A stretch of 64,000 bases of DNA from an uncultured Collinsella sp. (GCA_900544725.1 UQWK01000004.1:1-64000); one strand, 5' to 3'. Positions 1 through 9,072 are shown, counted from the stretch's first letter. Notes: a model not told the origin generated them from the letters alone. Made by a program: numbers and translations.

Positions 1-991
1 TACCAACCCTGCCGAAGCTGTCGGCAATCATTTCACGAGCATCAGCAAGCCCCTTGGAGCGAATCAGGCCTGCAGGGAGGTAGAGCGCAATGGTTCCCCC
101 TCGGCTGCAAAGCTCAACGCTTAGAGCTAGGAATGCTTGATACAAATCTATGCCACCCTTGAGGCCATACGCATTGGCGATGGACCGTGATTTGGCGCGG
201 CTTTCATCGCGGTGCCCCTCATAACCTTCGGGCATTTTCTCTATAGACTCGCCATAGCGAGCGTCGACGCCCTGAGCTCGAGCAAATTCACTTCTCGAAG
301 GCCTCACGCGTTCCCATGGGGGGTTGCCCACTACGAGCGCGAAGCCCTTTACCCCGAATGCCGCGAGTAAGCCCGCTCCCCGTTCAAGGCTGTCGGCGCA
401 TACAAAGTGAGAGATCAGGACGGAAAGGCAGGCCGAGTCGCACAGCAAGGAGGCCAGCGCGAGAATCGAGCCCCTAATAGCAAGCGGTTCCAGATCTACG
501 CCAAACAAGGACGAGGAAACAAAGCTCGACGCATCCGCACCGGCTTGGCGCAGATAATCAGCGCAGGCCGCGAGAAGGATTGAGGAACCACAGGAGGGGT
601 CAAGTATGGCGCCGCCAGAATATCCTGGCATGACGGCTTGAGCGAGATAAGCCGCAAGCCTAAAGTCGGTATAGACGGAGCCTTTTTTCTTCGTCTCCAG
701 CTCGTCTAGATCAATTCGCGCAAGGGCAGAAAGCGCCACAGGGTAGGCTATGCCACATGCGTCGATCTCAACGCGCAGTTTGGATACAGTTTCATTCGCA
801 GGCTCGAACGCAGGGGTATAGCCCGTAACGCGGAAGTAGTCTGTGATGCTGATTCCGGAATAACTGCAGGATACGTACTCAAGAAGCGTAAGTTTTGCCT
901 CGGCATAGTTGTTGAGTCCAGAGGTAGCGTCAGCAATGACGGCACTGGCGGCGAGCAATCGCTTTTTCTCTGTCGTGTCCGGATGAGCCAC
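1..991 (-). CDS. N6-adenine DNA methyltransferase, Eco57I/N-6 class (partial, runs off left edge)
   Basis: This frame stays open from a GTG at 991 to the window edge and gives about 330 residues. A TAG two codons upstream of the GTG bounds the frame, and AAAGGGA lies about 10 bases before it. Near residue 120 is an AdoMet-binding motif I region (ILDPSCGSSILLAA). Near residue 215 is the catalytic motif NPPW (VVGNPPWERV), typical of N6-adenine methylases of the Eco57I/type IIG and type I HsdM kind. It lies 13 bp downstream of another methyltransferase gene on the same strand, so they probably share a transcript. Whether a nuclease domain is fused or encoded next cannot be seen because the 3' end lies outside the window. 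Confidence 0.8.
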   Translation of the reverse strand, partial: MAHPDTTEKKRLLAASAVIADATSGLNNYAEAKLTLLEYVSCSYSGISITDYFRVTGYTPAFEPANETVSKLRVEIDACGIAYPVALSALARIDLDELETKKKGSVYTDFRLAAYLAQAVMPGYSGGAILDPSCGSSILLAACADYLRQAGADASSFVSSSLFGVDLEPLAIRGSILALASLLCDSACLSVLISHFVCADSLERGAGLLAAFGVKGFALVVGNPPWERVRPSRSEFARAQGVDARYGESIEKMPEGYEGHRDESRAKSRSIANAYGLKGGIDLYQAFLALSVELCSRGGTIALYLPAGLIRSKGLADAREMIADSFGRVG

Positions 992-1004
992 AGCCTAAGT
1001 CCCT

Positions 1005-2030
1005 TTAATCCTTATCAATCTCAATCAGATATTCAGCGACCACCGCTCCAGTTTCAGCGGCGGTCTTGTTGGGCCTATACCTCCCAATCTCGCCAAGCTC
1101 ATAAACATCAACTTTGCCGAGCTCCGACAGGCCATCAAGCAAATCATCGAGCGCCACATGCCCCTGCGAGCTGTACGAGAGGAAGATACGGCGTGAGTCC
1201 AGCCCGCCTACGCAGTCACAAAGCGCCCTGAGAGCCTTCGTCTTGTAGCAGAAAGGCGATGCCATGTGTTTCCACGGGCGAAGGCCGGCAACGCCCTCAA
1301 CCTTCGGCTCATCATGATACGCGATGGTTTCGGGAATGTGATAGTAGGAGGCGTACTGTCGCTTAGTGTAGGGAGGGTCGAGGTAGACCGTATCGCCGGG
1401 AGATACTTTAAGTGAAAACACGTCACCAACCTGAACCCGATGCCCTATCGAAGAGGATAGAAGCTCGCGCGGCCTTACCGAAAAAGCGCCATACGACTGT
1501 TGAGTCCACCTCTTTAAGAAGCATCCATATGTACCAGCAATATTGGCAATGGAGTTCGAAGCCTCAATGACATCAGCAACGAGGAGCGTCTCCTCAACAC
1601 CCCCAATGACGCCGGAATCCCGCCATTCGGCAATGAGATTACGGGCGCCATCAATTCGGCGGGCATTGTGTTCCGTAAAGTACCTTCTCTCGTGCGGACA
1701 AAAGGCAGCGGAAGCAGGACTGTAGGTTCGCCAGATATAGCCGTCGCTCGGAGCACAGGCGTTGAGTCTTTCGATAGCCGACTCATACGAACCGAGCTCC
1801 TTGAAATTAAGCTCAGAACCGCAAAGAAGTGAGGCCTCAGTAATCATAGCGGCTGAAAGCAGCGTATCGTTGCAATCAACGTTCCAACCGCGAAGGGCAG
1901 CGGTGCGCGCAACGACGCCGGTGCCACAGAAACCGTCGACAAAACGGCCTGAATAGCCGCTAGGCGACCCAACAATATCGAGAATCGCCTCAGCTAGGCG
2001 AGCTTTTGAACCAATGTACCGTATCGTCAT
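1005..2030 (-). CDS. D12-class N6-adenine DNA methyltransferase
   Basis: The product of about 341 residues begins MTIRYIGSKARL, the usual N-terminus of D12/Dam-type adenine methylases. FCGTGVVAR is the AdoMet-binding motif (F-x-G-x-G) at about residue 35, and LDPPYTKRQY is the catalytic DPPY motif near residue 220. The ATG at 2030 is preferred over the GTG at 2045 because GGAG lies 4 bases before it and homologues start at this point. The protein should methylate adenine N6 in a short DNA recognition site. With the NPPW methylase just downstream it may belong to a restriction-modification or phage-exclusion cassette, but no endonuclease is visible in the window. Confidence 0.85.
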   Translation of the reverse strand: MTIRYIGSKARLAEAILDIVGSPSGYSGRFVDGFCGTGVVARTAALRGWNVDCNDTLLSAAMITEASLLCGSELNFKELGSYESAIERLNACAPSDGYIWRTYSPASAAFCPHERRYFTEHNARRIDGARNLIAEWRDSGVIGGVEETLLVADVIEASNSIANIAGTYGCFLKRWTQQSYGAFSVRPRELLSSSIGHRVQVGDVFSLKVSPGDTVYLDPPYTKRQYASYYHIPETIAYHDEPKVEGVAGLRPWKHMASPFCYKTKALRALCDCVGGLDSRRIFLSYSSQGHVALDDLLDGLSELGKVDVYELGEIGRYRPNKTAAETGAVVAEYLIEIDKD

Positions 2031-2045
2031 CCTGCTCCAATCCAC

Positions 2046-2538
2046 CGGTGTATTTTACTACCCAGCCCGGACAGCCGGAACACCCAAGTGAGTCCGAAGC
2101 CGATTAGAAGGGTGGCTACTAGAGACTCGCCAGAGCGAAAAACCAACGCCGCTCCTGCAATTCCGTCCCATCCTCGCCAGCGTTTAACCTTTTCAGCCGC
2201 CCCGCGGCCGGAGGCCGGCCAGGCTCGACGCTGCTCGTCGAGGGTTCGTCCGCGTCGTGGCCGCGTGCGCTCCAGACGCCTCCGCCGGCCCGGTCGCGCC
2301 CATGGCAGCGGCCCCACGCTACCCGTGACCCAAACGCGCCCTGTGCGACTATCAGCGACCCTCACGCCTTCGCGGCAATGCTCCCTCATGCGCCGCATGC
2401 CAAGCACAGCCAATCCACCTGCAGACGGCCCCACGCAAGCCGCTACGCGCCCGCAAGCTGCCCCGACCGGCATTCCACCCCGAAACGCCGCTGGAATCGG
2501 CTAGACTAGCCACATCGCTACTGGAACGGAGAAGCTAC
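2046..2538. other. Intergenic stretch, no convincing gene
   Basis: This GC-rich interval separates the methyltransferases from the next gene. Open frames exist on both strands, but their composition is Arg/Pro/Ala-rich and looks non-coding. The minus-strand frame ending at 2027 does have a plausible membrane segment at its C-terminus (residues around ATLLIGFGLTWVF), so it could be a remnant of a membrane-protein gene. No terminator or clear promoter was found. Confidence 0.4.
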
Positions 2539-3141
2539 GTGGCCTACCTTGCATGCCCCTGCGGCAACAGCATCTCGAACTGCTGCAACGGCGACGAGAT
2601 GGAGAACGGGTTCATTTCCTCCTCCAGCCTCAATCAGCACCACAGCGACACGACCTTCTTCTCGTTCGAGTCCACGCCCGGCGCGAGCACCAACATGTGG
2701 AAGTGCGACATATGCGACCGCATGATGGTGTTCGACGGTTGGAACGACCCGGTGACGCGCTGCATGCGCCGCATAGCGACCGACGCCCCGCCCGAAGATC
2801 TCGCGGAGATGGCACACGCGGACGGCATCATCTACAACAATCTTCTATTCAACGAGGTCGATAGCCACTTCACCTACGCCCATGAGCACAAGGGAGCCCC
2901 CGAGTACGCCTTCTGGAACGAAGACGTCGCGCACGAGAACCTGCCACCCCTCTCGTTCGAGATCATGCAGCACGAGGTCTTCAACCACGAGAACGGGCGC
3001 TTCCGCGACTGGTGGTACGCGAGCCTCTACGACGACTACCTCGTCTTCTACTCGCCGTACGACCCGGAGCGCAGGCAGCCGCCCGTCAAGGCGTGGAAAC
3101 GCTATAAGCAAGTCTGGCCCAAGGAGGACGAGGCCGGGTAA
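2539..3141 (+). CDS. Hypothetical protein with Cys-rich, zinc-ribbon-like N-terminus
   Basis: A GTG start preceded by GGAGAAG gives a 200-residue protein. The first 15 residues contain CPCGN and CC, and CDIC occurs near residue 52, which suggests metal binding. The rest is acidic and rich in aromatic residues (FRDWWYASLYDDYLVFYSPYD), with no membrane segment or signal peptide. I do not recognise the family. The gene sits between DNA methyltransferases and a decayed prophage module, and its 3' end overlaps the end of the broken portal gene on the other strand. It may therefore be accessory DNA that arrived with, or was left beside, the phage. Confidence 0.7.
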   Translation: MAYLACPCGNSISNCCNGDEMENGFISSSSLNQHHSDTTFFSFESTPGASTNMWKCDICDRMMVFDGWNDPVTRCMRRIATDAPPEDLAEMAHADGIIYNNLLFNEVDSHFTYAHEHKGAPEYAFWNEDVAHENLPPLSFEIMQHEVFNHENGRFRDWWYASLYDDYLVFYSPYDPERRQPPVKAWKRYKQVWPKEDEAG

Positions 3142-4513
3142 GGCACGCCACCCGCGCGCAACTTCGCCGTCTCCTTGTCCTCCCCATACCAACGCATCCG
3201 GTACTCCCAGGCACCCATGAGCCCCGCCGCGATCTCGGCCATGTCCTGGCGCTTCTCGGCCTCGGTGTCCTGCACAATCGAGTCATCAAACTGCACCTGC
3301 ACGCAGCCTTCGTCCGGAATGTCTTCGCCGAGCGCACGGGAACAGGCCAGAAGTGCCCGGCTCGTGTTGACGATCGCGCCCTGCAGCGCGTTCTCGTGCT
3401 TGCGCACGTTGCGCATGAGGGCCGAGTTGTCGGACGAGACCTCGGTCGCGGTCTTCACATAGCCCGAGTTGTCGAAGTCGAAGTAGCTGATGCCGAACCC
3501 GCAAAGGTCGCCCAGCACTTGGAGGGCCAATCGCAGAGCCTGAGCCTGTGAGTCGGTCCTGAGCGCCGAATCGAACTCTTGGATCGTGTCCTCGGTGCTC
3601 ATCACCTTGCGGAAGACGGTGCAGTCGCCCCGTCCAAAGGGAATCGGCACGCGCCCGCCGTCGGAGCCCTTCCCTTGGTCGAACATGACGTCGGAGAGGA
3701 AGACGCGTATCTTGCCTGCGTCGATCTCGTTGATAAGGGCATCGAAGGCGGGCCCACCGACTGAATGGCGTCCACGGCGTCCGCGAACACGCTTTGGCCG
3801 CAAGGCGAACAGTCCACTCGGGTATTCGGCACGGCAGGCTTTACGATTCCGAAGGTCGGGAAGACAGACCCCGTGTCAACAAGGCCGGCCACCCTCCGGG
3901 ACGTCGAGCGTCCTTCCCTCATGGTCAAAGCAAACCGTCTCTATGCGATAAGACCCGTCGTCACCCAAGAGGTGCATCTGGAGCTGGTCAACTGCAGCAC
4001 CCTGCGGATACCCCCTCGTCACGAACGCGCACTCCGTCACGCCCGCAGCATCCCATGGAGACGAACCACCATGCGCGCGTCGTAGTGTCGAACCTTCGCA
4101 ACCTTGCGTTCAAGGTCGAGTCACACGCTGAACGCGCCCGTTCCGAGCCCGAACGCTCGCATCACCGCCTCCTGGGCTCTGCTCGTGAAGCCGCATCCGG
4201 CAAAGCATCTGTCGAGAAACTCGGTCGCTCGTTGGTCGTCGCAAACCACCTGCGCCTTTTCGTCAAGGAGGAGAGAGCCCAACTCCCGGCACACCCGCAT
4301 GGCAGGCATCATCGAGCGCCGGTGCACCTCGTACACCCGCCCAAAGGCATCGGTGTCTCGATAGTCGTAGAACGAGCCCACCGCCCTCATCCAGCCGTCC
4401 CATTCGGCGATGTACGGTTCCATGTCCTCCAAAGGAAGCCGGAAGCCATGCCCCTCCAAGTAATTCCTCACGTGTCCCGGCACCCAATGCTCCCGCGCGT
4501 CATCCACGCTCAT
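3102..4513 (-). pseudogene. Phage portal protein, broken by several frameshifts
   Basis: Consecutive pieces of one protein lie in different frames. Residues from 4513 to 4121 (MSVDDAREHW to LGTGAFSV, with MPAMRVCRELGSLLLDEKA inside) are the N-terminal part and end at a TGA. A piece around 4035-3887 (QMHLLGDDGSYRIETVCFD) follows in a second frame. A third frame carries FPTFGIVKPAVPNTRVDCSP around 3885-3755. The last runs from about 3790 to 3102 (AFDALINEIDAGKIRVFLSD and EYRMRWYGEDKETAK). These features fit an SPP1-gp6-like portal protein of a tailed phage. The ATG at 4513 overlaps the stop of the preceding small gene. At least three frame changes mean no functional portal is made. Confidence 0.75.
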
Positions 4514-4701
4514 GTAAGCCTCCTATGGTCGTTTAGCATTTGAAGGTGAAGAAAAGCCGCCGAGCAGTCCATCCCCACTGCTGCATAGGCCCCCTCCGTT
4601 TCCAATCTTTCGGAGTACATGTTGAGAAGGTCGAGAAGCCCACGGCATCCCACGCCAAGCAGGGCTCCGTTGAAGGCGAATGTTGAGAAACCCACGGCCA
4701 T
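4510..4701 (-). CDS. Small phage-derived protein between terminase and portal
   Basis: This is an intact 63-residue frame starting MAVGFSTFAFNG. Its ATG overlaps the terminase stop (TGATG) and its TGA overlaps the portal ATG (ATGA), so all three were translationally coupled in the original phage operon. Residues 3-27 are moderately hydrophobic. I do not recognise the family, and its flanking genes are both broken, so it is probably a relic whose frame has not yet been disrupted. Confidence 0.5.
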   Translation of the reverse strand: MAVGFSTFAFNGALLGVGCRGLLDLLNMYSERLETEGAYAAVGMDCSAAFLHLQMLNDHRRLT

Positions 4702-5300
4702 CACCCCCTGAGCACGTCGTCCATCACGGCGCACCTCACCGCGTCGATGCAGTGGTCGTTGCCGTCGGGTATCTCGTCGATCCAGCTGCCGTCGCGCTCC
4801 CTCATGTACTCCTTCAGGGTGAACTCCTCGTAGGCGAGCGGGCACCTCACCAGGTCTATCACGATCTCCCGGAGCCCCGCCAGTCACTCGTAGCTCAGCT
4901 TCCGCATCCGCGACTTTCTCGCCGGTCGCGCCTGAAGCCCGTACTCCCGCTGGTACACCGCCATCGGCTGCTTCCCGTCCGGCGTGTCGTCGCACCATAT
5001 CAACTCGTTGTGAAGGTACGGCTCCTCACCCGTCTTATCGGAGAAGGCCAATGCGTCCACCATCATCTAGCCCGTCTCGGCGGGCGTCTTGCGGTTGGCG
5101 GAGAGCTCTTGGAAGAGGATCAGCCGCCGGGCACCCGGCTCCCAGCCGCATCTCACGAAGCGCCACGGGTCGGGGAACCACCCCCAGTCCACGCCATTGC
5201 GCGTCCTTTCGAATCCGCGCATCGCCCAAGCGCTCCTCCACGATGTTCCCGAACACCTCGCCGCCCGTCCCGGTCACCTCGCCCAGGTCATAACACCCCA
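4701..5300 (-). pseudogene. Phage terminase large subunit, C-terminal nuclease part, broken
   Basis: Four segments in shifting frames reconstruct a TerL C-terminus. They are YDLGEVTGTGGEVFGNIVEERL (about 5295-5210), RNGVDWGWFPDPWRF through ELSANRKTPAETG (about 5205-5070), MMVDALAFSDKTGEE through RMRKLSYE (5066-4884), and LAGLREIVIDLV through VMDDVLRG ending at 4701. The GVDWG motif carries the first metal-binding Asp of the terminase nuclease, and DGNDHCIDAVRYA-type sequence near the end carries the last. The gene is interrupted by a TAG at 5067-5069 and frameshifts near 5207 and 4884. The ATPase half upstream is not recognisable. This is a decayed prophage packaging gene. Confidence 0.75.
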
Positions 5301-5725
5301 AGAGGCCGAGGCCCGGGCACGGGGCCGCGCCGGCCGTGTCGAGGCACGCCGCGAAGTGCAACCGCCGCCTGCAGGAGAGGCGCGAGGCGATGTCCGCGGC
5401 GGGCAAGAGGCCCTGCGTTGCGAACTGCGCGACGGCGCGGGAGATGGCCTGCCGGGCGTGGGCGATAGCGGGGATGGCCTCGTGACCTCCCCCCGCAGAT
5501 AGGAGTCCGACCCCGGGGCGCGCCGCGCTCGAGGCCGTTGGGAGGCCACTCCAGTGCTTTTTATGGGCGGCGGGCAGCCGCCACGCCCGACAACAGACCG
5601 CGAAGTCGCCGGAGGCCCCAAGCCGTAGCAACGAGATGCGGTTCCGACCCGCGGATATTAGAGTGCCGAACGTGCGTCGAGCAGACACGCCCTCAAGCGG
5701 CGCCGCCACCGGGTGAAGATAGCCG

Positions 5726-5764
5726 GGCCCTGCCGTCCGCGGTAGCTCCGCGGACGGCAGGGCC
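5726..5764. terminator. Perfect 17-bp hairpin
   Basis: The arms at 5726-5742 and 5748-5764 are perfectly complementary (core CCCTGCCGTCCGCGG) around a 5-nt TAGCT loop. The plus strand is followed by only a short T run (ATTTTG), so it is a weak candidate terminator or a protein-binding palindrome. Confidence 0.5.
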
Positions 5765-5810
5765 ATTTTGCCGCTTGACAATGTTCAACTAATATTAAAA
5801 GGAGCGCCCC

Positions 5811-5885
5811 AAGTGCCGTGTCCGTGCGACAAGAGCGTCCCTTTTGACTAGTCGTTTAAGAACGTCCCAATGATTAGACGACTAC
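5811..5885. repeat. Truncated copy of the GACTAGTC repeat
   Basis: CCCCAAGTGCCG, then ACAAGAGCGTCCCTTTTG, ACTAGTCGTTTAAGAACGTCC and CGACTACC match, in order, the right part of the element at 12083-12214 (ACAAGAGTGTCCCTTTCGAC, TAGTCATTTAAGAACATCC). The left terminal inverted repeat is missing here. Confidence 0.6.
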
Positions 5886-5887
5886 CT

Positions 5888-7324
5888 CTACAGTTCCAAC
5901 TCGTTGAGCCTTAAGATCGCAACAATATAGATCTTGAGCGCTTGCTTGAGCTGTTCCTCGTTGGCACACTCGTTGGGGCCGTGCATCTGGCCGCCCCATG
6001 CGGGCAACTCCAGGCCGGTCTCCTCGGGGCCAAATGACACGGCGCGGGCAAAGTTGCGCGCATACGTGCCGCCGCCCATGGCAAAAGGCTCGGCATGCTT
6101 ACCCGTAAACTCGTTATAGGTGTCAATCAGCGCTTTCACGGCCGGATCGTCGGCAGAGACCGAGAACGGCACCTTGGTACGACCCACGCGATACGTCACA
6201 CCAAAGCGGCCCACGAGCGGCTCGAGCTGCTCGCAGATGGTATCGGCACTGGTGCTATCGGGGAAACGCACGTCGATGACCTGCTCAATGTGGCCATCCG
6301 CCACGCGGATGACGCCGGGGTTGCAGGTGAGCGGGCCAAACGCGGGGCTCATCGCGTCGATACCTAGGCCGCGGCCATAGGCGTCCGCATGCACAAAGGC
6401 CAGAAACTTGACAAACTCGTGCTCTGCAGGCGTCAGCAGGCGCTCGTCGCGCGCATCAAACGCGTCCTCGGCCTCGCGCAGGTACGTCACGATCAGGCCG
6501 ACGGCGTTGATCGTCCCCTCGGGCATCGAAGCATGGCCACCGATGCCGTGCGCAAAAATCTGGGCATGGCCGTTCTCGAGCGCCGTAATCTCCAGGCGCT
6601 CGGCGTTCTCAACGGGTGCCGGCAGTTCATCGGCGGCAATCGCAAGCTCGCAGATAGACTGCGACGGAATGGCGTTGCTCGCCTCGGCGCCGCTCCACGA
6701 CACAATGCGCCCGCCATCGATCCTAGAGCTCACAAACGTCGCCCCAAACTGGCCCTTCTCGGCATTGCAGACCGGGAACTCGGCATCGGGCGTAAACAGA
6801 AAGTCGGGGTCTGCGTAGTTCTCCAGATAATGGTGAACGTCGGACATGCCCACTTCCTCATCGCAGCCCAGCAGCGCGCGGAAGGTGTAGCGCGGGGTAA
6901 TGCCGTGCTTGAGCAGATAGGCGCCGGCGTAGAGCGACAGCACGGCCGGACCTTTGTCGTCGATCACGCCGCGGCCGAGCAGCCAGCCCTCGCGACGCTC
7001 CATCGCAAACGGGTCGGTGTTCCAACCGGGGCCGGCGGGCACCACGTCCACATGGCAGATAGTCGCGAGCTGCTTATCGCCGCGGCCCGGAATATCGGCG
7101 ATTCCCACAAAGCCCTCGTCATCGCTCGTCTGGTAGCCGAGCTTCTGCGCGATGCCGAGCGCGCAATCGAGCGCGTCACGGACCGGGCGGCCAAACGGCG
7201 CGCCGGGCTCCGCATCGGCAGCAACGGCCACGGACGGATAGTTCACCAGCTGCTCGATATCGGCGACGACATCTTCCCAGACCTCGTCGACGTACTCAGC
7301 AACGCTCTGCTCCACCTGATTCAT
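5888..7324 (-). CDS. M20 family metallo-dipeptidase, PepV/Sapep type
   Basis: The 478-residue product starts at ATG 7324 with a perfect AGGAGG six bases upstream. It carries M20 metal and catalytic motifs: ICHVDVVPAG (metal His and catalytic Asp, near residue 87), GRGVIDDKGP (bridging Asp), CDEEVGMSD (catalytic Glu pair) and HGIGGHASMPEGT in the lid domain. The metal His near the C-terminus is in WGGQMHGPNE. The length matches the Sapep/PepV family of zinc or manganese dipeptidases, which cleave dipeptides including beta-alanyl ones in the cytoplasm. It probably serves peptide catabolism. The HAD phosphatase gene on the same strand ends 54 bp upstream, so co-transcription is possible. Confidence 0.88.
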   Translation of the reverse strand: MNQVEQSVAEYVDEVWEDVVADIEQLVNYPSVAVAADAEPGAPFGRPVRDALDCALGIAQKLGYQTSDDEGFVGIADIPGRGDKQLATICHVDVVPAGPGWNTDPFAMERREGWLLGRGVIDDKGPAVLSLYAGAYLLKHGITPRYTFRALLGCDEEVGMSDVHHYLENYADPDFLFTPDAEFPVCNAEKGQFGATFVSSRIDGGRIVSWSGAEASNAIPSQSICELAIAADELPAPVENAERLEITALENGHAQIFAHGIGGHASMPEGTINAVGLIVTYLREAEDAFDARDERLLTPAEHEFVKFLAFVHADAYGRGLGIDAMSPAFGPLTCNPGVIRVADGHIEQVIDVRFPDSTSADTICEQLEPLVGRFGVTYRVGRTKVPFSVSADDPAVKALIDTYNEFTGKHAEPFAMGGGTYARNFARAVSFGPEETGLELPAWGGQMHGPNECANEEQLKQALKIYIVAILRLNELEL

Positions 7325-7378
7325 GGACGACCTCCTTACCAATGAGCGGCGAGCGTGCCCGCCCCTCACATCACATAC

Positions 7379-8041
7379 TTATATTGCGAAAAGTTTAGCA
7401 AGCTCGGCCACCGAGTGCACCACCGCATCGGCGCCCGCGGCCTCGTGCTCCCCCGGCGCCGCCGCGCCCGAATAGATGCCGATGCACGGCACGCCCATCA
7501 CGTGCGCACCCTCGACGTCGTTAAAACGGTCGCCAATCATCACGGCCTCGTCCGCGGTCGCGCCCAGGGCCGCCAGCGCATCGCGGACCGAATCCGCTTT
7601 GGTCTCGCGCCCCTGCGTCGGATTCATGCCAACCACGGCTTCGAACTGGCAAAGCCCCAGCTCATGCACCATATCGATGCACTTTGCCTCCATGCGAGAC
7701 GTCGCGACCGCCATGCGATGCCCCTGCGCGGCCAACCCATCCAACAGCTCGGGGATCCCATCGAACACGGGGTACTCCCCCGGTCCCAGCTCATCAAAAA
7801 AGGCGCGGTACTCGTCGGCCACCACGAGCGATTCCTCGCGCGTAAAGCCGTAGAAGTCGTGGAAGCTCTTCCACAGGGGAGGCCCGATCATGCGGCGCAG
7901 GTCGCCCATCTGCGCTTCTAAAAACCCGCGCACAGCCAGCGTCTTGCGCGTCGAGGTCATCACCGCCCGACCCGTATCGGCCACCGTGCCATCGAAATCA
8001 AACAGCACGACCGGCCGCCTGCATATCTCCAGCGCCTCCAT
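7379..8041 (-). CDS. HAD-superfamily hydrolase, phosphoglycolate phosphatase-like
   Basis: The product is about 220 residues. HAD motif I FDFDGTVADTG (nucleophile Asp near residue 16) is followed by a helical cap domain, motif II VATSRMEAK, and motifs III/IV around MIGDRFNDVEGA. This is the layout of the Gph/PGMB branch, which dephosphorylates small phosphorylated metabolites. The exact substrate cannot be read from sequence. The start is uncertain: ATG 8041 has AGAGGG six bases upstream, ATG 8047 lies just beside that site, and GTG 8074 lacks a good site. Confidence 0.82.
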   Translation of the reverse strand: MEALEICRRPVVLFDFDGTVADTGRAVMTSTRKTLAVRGFLEAQMGDLRRMIGPPLWKSFHDFYGFTREESLVVADEYRAFFDELGPGEYPVFDGIPELLDGLAAQGHRMAVATSRMEAKCIDMVHELGLCQFEAVVGMNPTQGRETKADSVRDALAALGATADEAVMIGDRFNDVEGAHVMGVPCIGIYSGAAAPGEHEAAGADAVVHSVAELAKLFAI

Positions 8042-8135
8042 CGGCATCCCTCTTCCCCAGTTGATGATTTCCACACCGACACTTCAAACTGTTGACTATT
8101 CAACAATTAAAGCTGGCAATGTGGAACGACTCCAC

Positions 8136-8141
8136 TATACT
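8136..8141 (+). promoter_or_regulatory. Possible -10 box of the DegV gene
   Basis: TATACT lies about 57 bases before the DegV start, with a weak -35-like TGGCAA 16 bases upstream. It is the best sigma-70-like site in the divergent gap. Confidence 0.3.
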
Positions 8142-8197
8142 TGTCGCACTTTGCTCTCAGAAGGCGGCGCGCAAGCGCCCCAACGAAAGGTGCAATT

Positions 8198-9058
8198 ATG
8201 TCTTTTGCCATCATAACCGACTCCACGTCGGACATCTCCCCCGCCCGCGCCCAAGAGCTCGGCATTTACGTGATTCCGCTACATGTGATTATCGAGGGCG
8301 AGGACCTGCTCGACCAGGTGCAGATCACCGCCCAGGAATACGTCGCCCGCATGGCAGGCTCCGAGCAACTGCCGCACACCTCGCAGCCGAGCGCCGGTGA
8401 GTTCAAGGAGCTCTTCGATCGCGTGCGTGCCGACGGCCACGACAACGCCATCTTTATCTCGCTGTGCAGCGAGTGGTCTGCCTGCTACGCCAACGCGTGC
8501 CAGGTGGCCGATACCCACGAGCTCGACGTGCGTTGCATCGACTCGCGCACCGGCTCGGGCGCCGAGGGCCTGCTGGTGGAGTACGCGCTCGCCATGCGCG
8601 AGGACGGCCGCAGCCTGGACGAGACCGAGGCGCAGATCCGCGCGACGCTGCCCGACGCCCGCCTGCTGCTGATTCCCCGCACGCTCGAGAACCTCGTTAA
8701 GAACGGCCGCGCGCCCAAGCTCGCCGGCCAGCTGACGCAGATGCTCAACATTCGCCTGGCCGTTTCACCGGAGTGGAAATCGGGCGAGATCAAGGCCATC
8801 AAAAAGGGTCGCGGCGCCAAGCGCATCGTCGCCAACACCATGGCCGACTGCCTCGCATTTTTGGCCGAGCATCCGGGCTCCAGCGTGCGCGTGCTCACGA
8901 CCGGCGCCGCCGAGGAGCACGAGCTCGTCAACCAGGCGCTCGCAGGCCAGAACTACGTAGACGCCGGCACCGGCCCCATCGGCTGCACCATCGCCACCCA
9001 CGTAGGCGTCGACGCCATCGCCATCAGCTACTGCCCCCGCTACCAACCCATCCACTAG
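8198..9058 (+). CDS. DegV family fatty-acid-binding protein
   Basis: The 286-residue protein begins MSFAIITDSTSDIS, the DegV signature N-terminus. It has the conserved HTSQPSAGEF segment near residue 60, ISLCSEWSA, and a C-terminal domain ending THVGVDAIAISY. DegV/FakB proteins bind a single fatty acid and present it to the kinase FakA for incorporation into phospholipid. ATG 8198 is chosen over upstream in-frame starts because homologues begin here and GAAAGG lies 7 bases before it. No fakA gene is visible nearby. A second DegV gene lies at 23203-24093. Confidence 0.88.
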   Translation: MSFAIITDSTSDISPARAQELGIYVIPLHVIIEGEDLLDQVQITAQEYVARMAGSEQLPHTSQPSAGEFKELFDRVRADGHDNAIFISLCSEWSACYANACQVADTHELDVRCIDSRTGSGAEGLLVEYALAMREDGRSLDETEAQIRATLPDARLLLIPRTLENLVKNGRAPKLAGQLTQMLNIRLAVSPEWKSGEIKAIKKGRGAKRIVANTMADCLAFLAEHPGSSVRVLTTGAAEEHELVNQALAGQNYVDAGTGPIGCTIATHVGVDAIAISYCPRYQPIH

Positions 9059-9072
9059 GGGCACCTTTACCA

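Larger units (their letters stand above)
5301..5887. other. Non-coding or decayed stretch upstream of terminase remnant
   Basis: Open frames on both strands are of poor composition, and I could not assign the terminase N-terminus. The stretch contains a strong hairpin (5726-5764) and a truncated copy of a dispersed repeat (5811-5885). It probably marks the deleted edge of the prophage. Confidence 0.4.
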
